A model generated the notes under the pieces. The model was not told where the DNA came from and searched no databases. It saw only the letters and a list, made by a program, of their open reading frames with translations. The translations under genes and the position numbers were made by a program. From Candidatus Omnitrophota bacterium (GTDB taxonomy: Bacteria > Omnitrophota > Gorgyraeia > Gygaellales > Profunditerraquicolaceae), in contig JAUYEC010000155.1 of the NCBI GenBank assembly GCA_030691585.1, positions 1 through 6,174 of the forward strand: a DNA stretch of 6,174 nucleotides, in the 5' to 3' direction. Below are positions 1-5,800 of the stretch, one piece after another. Numbering within the stretch: position 1 is the stretch's first letter; the number at the start of each line of letters is the position of its first letter.

Positions 1-14
1 CCCTCAAAGCTATT

Positions 15-43
15 GTAGGGACAGGTTTTAAACCTGTCCCTAC
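15..43. repeat. Perfect 14-bp palindrome over the stop codon of the GT-C-like gene
   Basis: Two 14-nt arms, GTAGGGACAGGTTT and AAACCTGTCCCTAC, are separated by one base; the TAG stop of the upstream gene (40-42) is inside the arm. It could fold as an RNA hairpin that protects the 3' end or ends transcription, but no T run follows on the minus strand (CAATAGCTTTG), so it is not a classical intrinsic terminator. The sequence style, a TAGGGACAGG palindrome, resembles intergenic palindromic repeats scattered through many bacterial genomes. Whether it recurs in this genome cannot be seen here. Confidence 0.7.
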
Positions 44-1521
44 TTTAATTTAAAGACGACGCCGAGCCCGTCTTCGCCCAATATTTCAAAGCGCAAATCC
101 CGCCGGATCTGGTTGATCAGCCCGGAAAAATAATTTTTCCCTGCATAGCCGTAAGTAACGCCGAATTCGTCCTTGAGCACGGCATAGGGATCGCTGGCCC
201 CTCCAAAAGCAAGATTCCGATAGATCTTATATTTTACGGGATCCTGCCAGTACATATAGATCGGGTCCAGCGTGACAAAATAATCATTCTTGGGATTTAG
301 GCCGATCAGGTATTGCGAATCCGACCAGTTGGTGTGAAAGACCACCTCGCCGGCAGGAACATTTGCCGCCATCCATCTGCCTACCCCCTCGAAGTGCTGG
401 TTATAGATCGTCTCGCCGGCGGTGCGTTCGCGGAAATCACGATACGCGCTGAATAGAGCGCCCGCCAGGACGACAATCGCTATGGCGGCCAGGCCGCAGC
501 GCACCCATTTGCCTAAACTTGAAAATGAGGCTCTTGCCTGCGACTGCCACCATTCAGAAATATACCCGGCTGCAACGATCAAGACTAAAGGATAGGCATG
601 AATCAGGTAACGCCGGGAGAAAAACGAGAAAACAAAAAAATAGCCGGCAATCACCGCCCAGATCTGGATCGCGGTACTGGTCTTTTTTTTCTGCCCCAGG
701 CCGATAACAATAAGCGCGAGCATCGCGAGAAAAATAAACGGATAGCCCAAGACAAATTCCCTGGTGCTTAAAGGAAAAAATTCCGCGCCCAGCTCCAGCC
801 CCCATTTCAGGGCGAAGATCGGCACCAGGATGCCGTTTAAATAAAAAACCAGGAGGTTATTAGGAAAGTTCGGGTGGACCAGAAATCCCAGGACAAGGCC
901 GAGTGTTACTGCCGCGATCGTTCGCCAGGAAAAATCGCGGTCGTTAAGGAAACGCACTCCTTCTGCCAAAAACGCGAAAAGCAGAAGGTACGGCCCGGAG
1001 ACATGGGATAAGGTGTAAACCAGCGTCACAAAAAAAAGCAGGCGATATCTCTTACGGATCAGCCAATGCACAAACAGCATGGTCAGGATGATGACCAAAG
1101 TCATGTTCCTGGCCTCAAGGATGGCGTCTAAAAACACCGCCGAGCAAAAAAACATTACCAGAGAGGCAACCACCAACGGCTTCAATTGACAATAACGCCG
1201 CAGCATTAACCAAAAAACAATAAATAGCGCTGAGGCGCATAGGGCCGCGGAGATCTTGGCGCCCAGGAATATGTTCGGTAAAAAGGTAAAGGGGATGAGC
1301 AAAACGTGATAGAGGAAATCTTTGTCCGCGAAATGATGGGTAAAGGAGGAAAATCTGGCCCAGTGGAAATCATAGCGCATCCCGTAAAGCCTTAAAAATT
1401 CGGCCATGCGGATATGCAGGTAGCCGTCGGCGCCGAAAAGCGTGGGAATGGAAAACTCGGCGGCAATGATGGCGCCAACGCCCAGGACAAGAGCGGAAAT
1501 CACCGGTATTCTATAGCGCAT
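40..1521 (-). CDS. GT-C-type membrane glycosyltransferase-like protein
   Basis: A 493-residue polytopic membrane protein with about ten hydrophobic segments between residues 5 and 360, followed by a soluble C-terminal domain. After the first helix comes FGADGYLHIRMAEFLR (D32, H36), like the first-loop acidic motif of GT-C enzymes such as STT3 and PMT that bind lipid-phosphate sugar donors. A second motif, ADKDFLYH (D66, D68, H72), matches the second acidic site of such proteins. The C-terminal part (about 376-460) contains GRWMAANVPAGEVVFHTNW and YFVTLDPIYMYW, a pattern I recognise from bacterial GT-C-like proteins and expect to be outside the cytoplasmic membrane. Likely role: transfer of a sugar from a polyprenyl-phosphate donor to a cell-surface polymer or protein; donor and acceptor are unknown. 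The ATG at 1519-1521 is the first possible start because an in-frame TAA lies at 1534-1536. The TAG stop (40-42) falls inside an inverted repeat. Confidence 0.8.
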   Translation of the reverse strand: MRYRIPVISALVLGVGAIIAAEFSIPTLFGADGYLHIRMAEFLRLYGMRYDFHWARFSSFTHHFADKDFLYHVLLIPFTFLPNIFLGAKISAALCASALFIVFWLMLRRYCQLKPLVVASLVMFFCSAVFLDAILEARNMTLVIILTMLFVHWLIRKRYRLLFFVTLVYTLSHVSGPYLLLFAFLAEGVRFLNDRDFSWRTIAAVTLGLVLGFLVHPNFPNNLLVFYLNGILVPIFALKWGLELGAEFFPLSTREFVLGYPFIFLAMLALIVIGLGQKKKTSTAIQIWAVIAGYFFVFSFFSRRYLIHAYPLVLIVAAGYISEWWQSQARASFSSLGKWVRCGLAAIAIVVLAGALFSAYRDFRERTAGETIYNQHFEGVGRWMAANVPAGEVVFHTNWSDSQYLIGLNPKNDYFVTLDPIYMYWQDPVKYKIYRNLAFGGASDPYAVLKDEFGVTYGYAGKNYFSGLINQIRRDLRFEILGEDGLGVVFKLK

Positions 1522-1695
1522 TAGGCGGAAAAATTATATATCCCTCCCGTATGAGCCGAGGAGGAACCTCTCTACCCCTCAAATAACACTTGATGTATCA
1601 ACTGCCTTAATATATACCAAATTCTGTGATTCAGAGAGGTAATTCCTCGCTGATTACTGGGTCCTTTGTGAAACCATATCAAGAATTGGCTCTAG
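1522..1695. other. Intergenic region with a spaced inverted repeat
   Basis: This 174-nt gap separates the two membrane-protein genes. It holds an imperfect inverted repeat with arms at 1557-1572 and 1634-1649 (cgaggaggaacctctc against the reverse complement of gagaggtaattcctcg), matching at 13 of 16 positions. Each arm can also form its own short GAGG/CCTC hairpin. A small TTGAT-GT-ATCAA palindrome lies between them. No open reading frame or clear terminator is seen. It could be a decayed repeat element or a transcript structure after the upstream gene. Confidence 0.45.
1533..1538 (-). promoter_or_regulatory. Possible -10 box for the GT-C-like gene
   Basis: A perfect TATAAT on the minus strand ends 11 nt before the ATG at 1519-1521, which would give a nearly leaderless transcript. 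That fits the absence of a Shine-Dalgarno sequence before the start (TTTTTCCGCCTA). The expected -35 position reads CCTCGG, which is not a good match, so this could be chance in AT-rich sequence. Confidence 0.25.
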
Positions 1696-2175
1696 TTACT
1701 TAAACTGCTCCTTTACTTTGGGGTGAACAAAGATACGAATTGCAGTAAACGCTACAAATAAACCAACGACAGCCCCAAATAAAGCACTATAAGTATAAGT
1801 CTTATTGTATCTTGGAAGTATGACTAACGCTTTGTATAGTAAAGTAGCTATGATTTCAACACCAGAATATGCAGAAATAAATACAAACAATATTCTCCCC
1901 CACTGCCTAAACCTCAATAATCCTATACCTGTAATTAATTTTAGTGGGGCTAAAAGAAGTGCTGAGTAATGCGCACATAAAGGAAGTAGTAGAGGTAAAT
2001 TATCATTCCGCCACTTAGAAAGAAGTTGTTCTTTCCAGAGCGGAAAAGTAATATGGATAATTAATCCGAAACACCCCGATACGATGAGAATATACCCGAC
2101 ACATTTTATGCACCACGGTAAACCATTTTTATTTATAAATTTGTCAATAAAACTAATACCTGCAATTTTTTCCAT
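1696..2175 (-). CDS. Hypothetical membrane protein, four predicted transmembrane helices
   Basis: A 159-residue protein that I do not recognise. Hydrophobic stretches at about 24-46, 61-87, 94-120 and 129-150 suggest four membrane helices, with a short charged N-terminus (MEKIAGISFIDKFINKNG) and a basic C-terminus (HPKVKEQFK). No catalytic motif is visible. The ATG at 2173-2175 is supported by an in-frame TAA at 2191-2193, which leaves no room for an earlier start, and by the purine-rich AAGGGCGGA about 5 nt upstream as a ribosome-binding site. Two rows counted were about 37 and 40% G+C, against about 60% for a row of gyrA, and codon use is correspondingly AT-rich, so the gene may have been acquired separately. 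It follows the tRNA-Glu cluster by about 40 nt, a common place for imported genes. Reality of the gene is likely; function is unknown. Confidence 0.72.
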   Translation of the reverse strand: MEKIAGISFIDKFINKNGLPWCIKCVGYILIVSGCFGLIIHITFPLWKEQLLSKWRNDNLPLLLPLCAHYSALLLAPLKLITGIGLLRFRQWGRILFVFISAYSGVEIIATLLYKALVILPRYNKTYTYSALFGAVVGLFVAFTAIRIFVHPKVKEQFK

Positions 2176-2216
2176 TGTTCCGCCCTTATTTTATTCTACT
2201 CCAAATAAAAAACAGG

Positions 2217-2339
2217 GTCCCCAAGGGGATTCGGACCCCTGTCGAGAGCTTGTCCCGCCAATCTAATTAGGAACTCTGGCGGGATCCCGCCGCCGACATC
2301 TAAACGATGGCGGCGGGAAAAAGCTCTTGTCCTAGACCA
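2217..2339 (-). pseudogene. Broken tRNA-Glu copy with a hairpin insert, 5' end missing
   Basis: This starts 11 nt after the intact tRNA. The minus strand begins in the D loop (TGGTCTAGGACAAGAGC), is interrupted in the anticodon loop by the second 66-bp hairpin insert (2253-2318), and then has a full 3' half: anticodon 3' strand, variable loop, T arm and acceptor 3' strand down to 2217. The 5' acceptor strand and half of the D arm are missing. It carries the same unusual T loop (TCCGAAT) as the intact gene, so the two share an origin. Directly after it on the minus strand comes CCCTGTTTTTTATTT, whose T run might end transcription, though no classical stem precedes it. Confidence 0.8.
2253..2318. 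repeat. 66-bp double-hairpin insert, copy 2
   Basis: The same arrangement as 2684-2749: TCCCGCCA...TGGCGGGA (8 bp) followed immediately by TCCCGCCGCC...GGCGGCGGGA (10 bp). It is inserted at exactly the same point of the tRNA-Glu anticodon loop, between the bases equivalent to T35 and C36, with no target duplication visible. Confidence 0.85.
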
Positions 2340-2349
2340 AGTAAATTTA

Positions 2350-2424
2350 TGTCCCCAAGGGGATTCGGACCCCTGTCGAGAGCTTGAAAAGCTCTTGTCC
2401 TAGACCAGACTAGACGATGGGGAC
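2350..2424 (-). tRNA. tRNA-Glu (anticodon UUC)
   Basis: The minus strand folds as a cloverleaf: acceptor GTCCCCA/TGGGGAC (7 bp), D arm GTC...GAC with GG in the loop, anticodon stem AGAGC/GCTCT with 7-nt loop TTTTCAA placing TTC at positions 34-36, variable loop CGACA, and T stem AGGGG/CCCCT. It closely resembles bacterial tRNA-Glu, including the GTCCCC start and the CGTCTAG D arm. The discriminator is A (2350) and CCA is not encoded. Odd points: the T loop is TCCGAAT rather than TTCGAAT, so the near-universal U55 (pseudouridine) is C; the first 25 nt overlap the end of the GIY-YIG gene; and no separate promoter is visible, so it may depend on transcription from gyrA. It is the only complete one of three tRNA-Glu units here. 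Whether it is the functional gene or a well-preserved element copy is uncertain. Confidence 0.85.
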
Positions 2425-2666
2425 AAACTACCTGTTGCCGTTTTCAAAAACCTGTTGATATCTTTATGTTTCTTAATTTCGTTTTCTTTTTTGCGTGCTT
2501 CGGTTATAGTCTTAAATCCCGCTTTATAAACTATAGTGAAAGGCCCCTTATGCTTCGTAGAGCGAACGCTGTTTTGGTTATGCCTCTTCAGTCTTACTTC
2601 TAAATTTCCGCAACTTCCAACATAATACCCGCCATCTTGATTTTTTAAAATATATACATAGTACAT
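2400..2666 (-). CDS. Small stand-alone GIY-YIG nuclease whose 3' end lies inside tRNA-Glu
   Basis: An 88-residue protein with the GIY-YIG nuclease fold. The N-terminus MYYVYILKNQDGGYYVGSC supplies the two signature strands (YVY at 3-5, YYVG at 14-17); Arg25 in EVRLKRH and a Glu at about 61 in ARKKENEIKKHK fit the catalytic Arg and metal-binding Glu. Length matches the UvrC-N-terminal-like single-domain family (YhbQ/UPF0213 type), which usually has 80-100 residues. The last seven codons, part of Leu81 and the TAG stop (2400-2424) are made of the 5' end of the tRNA-Glu gene, so the tail SLSPSSSLV is probably not part of the native fold. The ATG at 2664-2666 starts 4 nt after the broken tRNA copy, with no Shine-Dalgarno sequence visible (upstream is CTCTCGACACATA). 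Two rows counted in the gene gave about 32 and 42% G+C, below gyrA. Its place between tRNA fragments suggests a mobile, tRNA-targeting nuclease. The target and activity are inferred, not shown. Confidence 0.85.
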   Translation of the reverse strand: MYYVYILKNQDGGYYVGSCGNLEVRLKRHNQNSVRSTKHKGPFTIVYKAGFKTITEARKKENEIKKHKDINRFLKTATGSLSPSSSLV

Positions 2667-2670
2667 TATG

Positions 2671-2787
2671 TGTCGAGAGCTTGTCCCGCCAATCTAATCA
2701 GGTGCTCGGGCGGGATCCCGCCGCCGGCACATAAACGAAGGCGGCGGGAAAAAGCTCTTGTCCTAGACCAGGCTAGACGATGGGGAC
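2671..2787 (-). pseudogene. Broken tRNA-Glu copy with a hairpin insert, 3' part missing
   Basis: On the minus strand this begins with the complete 5' part of tRNA-Glu (acceptor 5' strand, D arm, anticodon 5' stem). It differs by one base (T to C in the D loop) from the intact gene at 2350-2424 as far as the anticodon loop. A 66-bp insert (2684-2749) then splits the anticodon loop, the 3' anticodon strand and variable loop follow, and the copy ends at 2671. The T arm and 3' acceptor strand are missing; the GIY-YIG start codon comes 4 nt later. It begins 20 nt after the gyrA stop codon. It cannot make a normal tRNA. Confidence 0.8.
2684..2749. repeat. 66-bp double-hairpin insert, copy 1
   Basis: Two back-to-back inverted repeats on the plus strand: TCCCGCC...GGCGGGA (7 bp) followed directly by TCCCGCCGCC...GGCGGCGGGA (10 bp). 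By my base-by-base comparison the second copy at 2253-2318 matches at 58 of 66 positions. Seven of the eight differences are in the loops and one is at the edge of the first stem. Conserved stems with drifting loops suggest the folded form matters. The type resembles REP/MITE-like palindromic repeats, but I do not recognise a named family. Confidence 0.85.
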
Positions 2788-2807
2788 GCAAAACTTTCTT
2801 CAAAACC

Positions 2808-5800
2808 TTATTCTTCTTCTTCGGCGATCACCGGGGCAACGCAGGAAACATGGTCCTTATCCTGCAGTTTAATAAGCCGCACGCCCTGGGCGGACCTGCC
2901 GGTTTCGCGGATATCTTTTATGGCGCAGCGCAGAAAAATCCCGTTGTGGGTGATCACCATCAACTCGTCGTTATCGCTGACGGATTTGAGGCTCACTGCC
3001 TCGCCATTTTTATCGGTGCTCTTTATATTAATGATGCCTTTGCCGCCGCGGCTTGTCAGACGGTAATCTTCTACCGGCGAACGCTTGGCAAAACCCAGTC
3101 CTGTAACAGTCAAAACAGACGTCCCCTTCTGCGCCACGATCATCGCGATAACTTCATCTTTCTTCTCCAGCGAGATCGCCCGCACCCCATGCGCCTGCCT
3201 GCCCATGTCGCGCACCTTGGCTTCGGAAAACTTTATGGCTTTGCCGCCGCGGGTACCGATCAATAATTCCTGGTGTCCATCGGTCATCTCCACACCGATA
3301 AGTTCGTCGTCTTGATCAAGCGTAATGCCGATGATGCCGCCTTTGCGCGGGTTACTGTAGGCTTCCAGCTTAGTCTTTTTAACCTGGCCGTTTTTAGTCA
3401 CCATAACCAGGTATTTGTCCGCGGAAAATTCCTTTACCGGGATAGTAGAACTGATCTTATAGCCGGCCGGCACCTCCAAGAGATTCACAATAGCCTTGCC
3501 CTTGCTGACGCGGCTGGCCTGGGGTATCTCGTAAACCTTTAACCAATGCACCTGGCCCTTATCGGTAAAAACCAGGACATAATCTTTAGTCGAGGCAACA
3601 AAGAGATGCTCAATAAAATCTTCTTCTTTTACTTCAGCGCCCGTTGCCCCCCTGCCCCCGCGCTTTTGCTTGCGGTAGGCGCTCACCGGCAGGCGCTTGA
3701 TGTATCCGCCGTGGCTTATTGTCACCACCACATCTTCCTCGGCGATCAGGTCTTCTATCTCAAGGTCTTCCACTTCGCCTACGATATCCGTCCTGCGTTC
3801 GTCGCCGTATTTTTCCTTGAGCGCGGCCAACTCTTCCTTGATGATCCCTTCTATCTTTTTTTCCGACGCCAGTATCGCCCGGCATAATTCGATCTTCTTC
3901 AAGAGTTCGGCGTATTCGGCGTCTATCTTATCGCGCTCAAGCGCGGTCAGCCGCTGCAGCTGCATTTCCAAGATCGCCTGCGCCTGGATTTCGGAAAGCC
4001 CGAATTCCTTCATTAAACGCTCTTTGGCGTCCTGGGTATTTTTGGAGCTCTTAATGGTCTTAATGATGCGGTCGATAAACTGCAGGGCGATCTTTAATCC
4101 TTCTAATATATGCGCGCGCTTTAAGGCCTTATCCAGTTCAAACTGCGTGCGCCTGCGAATGATCACCTTGCGGTGCTCAATGTAGGCGTCTAAGACCTGG
4201 CGTAAGTTTAAAACTCTCGGCCGGTTATCCACCAGCGCCAGCGTAATAATACCGAAAGTGCATTCTAATTGCGTGTGCTTGAAGAGCTGGTTTAAGACGA
4301 TCTGGGATTCGGTGTCGCGCTTTAATTCCACCACGATGCGCATGCCGTCCCTGTCGGACTCGTCGCGCACATCGGAAATCCCTTCTATCTTTTTGTCCTC
4401 TACGAGTGCGGCTATATTCTCGATAAGACCGGATTTTTGCACCTGATAAGGGATCTCGGTGATCACGATCATGTCCTTGCCGTTCTTCTGGCGCTCCACA
4501 ACCGCGCGCGCGCGTACCAAAAGCTTACCCCTGCCGGTGTTGTAAGCGTCCTTTATCCCGGCCCTGCCGCAAATAACGCCGCCCGTCGGAAAATCCGGGC
4601 CTTTGATAAAACGCAAGAAATCCTTGATCTCGGCTCCGGGATTATCCAGAAGATGGATGATCGCGTCGGCTACTTCGTTAAGATTGTGCGGCGGGATGTT
4701 TGTCGCCATGCCTACGGCAATACCGCTGGAGCCATTGACTAAGAGATTGGGGAGTGCTGCCGGCAGCAAGAGCGGCTCTTTCAAAGAGGCGTCAAAGTTC
4801 GGCCCGAAAGCGACCGTTTCTTTATCTATATCGCCCAATATATCGTCGGCAACCGCGGCCAGGCGCGCTTCAGTGTAACGCATAGCCGCCGCGCTATCCC
4901 CATCCACAGAATTATGCACAAAGACCCCGCCGGCTAAAGCAAAATTATGCCACGGTTCTATGGTTAAATCATAAACATCTTCCTTATACGGAAGCAGCTC
5001 CACCATCTTAACTTTGTGATTAAGTTTTTCTTTCGTCTGGGCGACAAGATCGTCAAACCCGGAAAAATGTTCTAGTGCCTTTCCTAAACGCGGCGTGCCG
5101 GACTGCCTAAGCTTTTCATATAATTCAGGAGTGGCTTCTCTGCCGGTATTTATCAGTTCGCGCATAAAACCCATAACCCTGCTTCTAAAGATTTTTTCTT
5201 TGTAAGCCGGGTCTTGCCATTTGCCCCTCAAAGAAACCGCTGCTCTGTCAGCCAGCTCACGCATCAAAACAGGATTTTCGGCCAAACGCCTACGGTTGCT
5301 TTGCGCTACAGCAGCGATGATCTTTGCGCGGAACGCCGGATCTTGCCACTGCTTCTTCGCCTTTTCCCTGTGCAATTTCAGCGTGTCATCATTCTCCCAA
5401 AGTTTCTTTGCCGCATCTCTAAAATGTTCATGGGGATATTTATTACGAAACTCCGGCTTAAGCCATAATGCCCTTGACTGCTCAACCATCCCCTTGCGAT
5501 ATTCCGGGTTACCCCAGCGCTCTTTGCTTAATCTTGAGATACGCTCACGGTGCTGAGGGTCCGCCCAAAGACGCAACGACATCTTTTTTGTAACTGCGCT
5601 GATAAAATCCCTATAACCCTTCTGCTGCCATCTTTCCTTAAGTTCCCCCGATTTCAATTTGCTAAGAAGATCTCTGAATTTCGGCTGCTTCCATCGTTTT
5701 TTTAAATTCCTGCTCGCGGCCTCAGTGATCCTTTTGCGGTAATCCGGCCTTTCCCAGCAGTCCCGAATAAACCGGCTCATTTGCGCTCGATACTCCGGCT

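Noticed and set aside
15..43. Intrinsic terminator for the GT-C-like gene
   Set aside because: The stem is strong but no T run follows on the minus strand and the stop codon lies within the stem, so a repeat element is the safer call.
519..805. Short open frames on both strands within the GT-C-like gene
   Set aside because: They overlap a long, motif-bearing membrane protein in other frames and show no protein features of their own.
2253..2318. Group I intron in the tRNA anticodon loop
   Set aside because: At 66 bp it is far too short and has only two simple hairpins, with no room for the conserved catalytic core.
2217..2787. CRISPR-like array, because similar blocks recur three times
   Set aside because: The blocks are tRNA-Glu segments of unequal length with unequal spacing and no unique spacers of constant size.
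2670..4878. Plus-strand open frames opposite gyrA, up to 198 codons
   Set aside because: They are antisense to a well-conserved gyrA sequence, have low-complexity or implausible translations and no family features.
2808..4910. ParC (topoisomerase IV subunit A) instead of GyrA
   Set aside because: A canonical GyrA box QKRGGRG, six pinwheel box motifs and an acidic tail fit gyrase.
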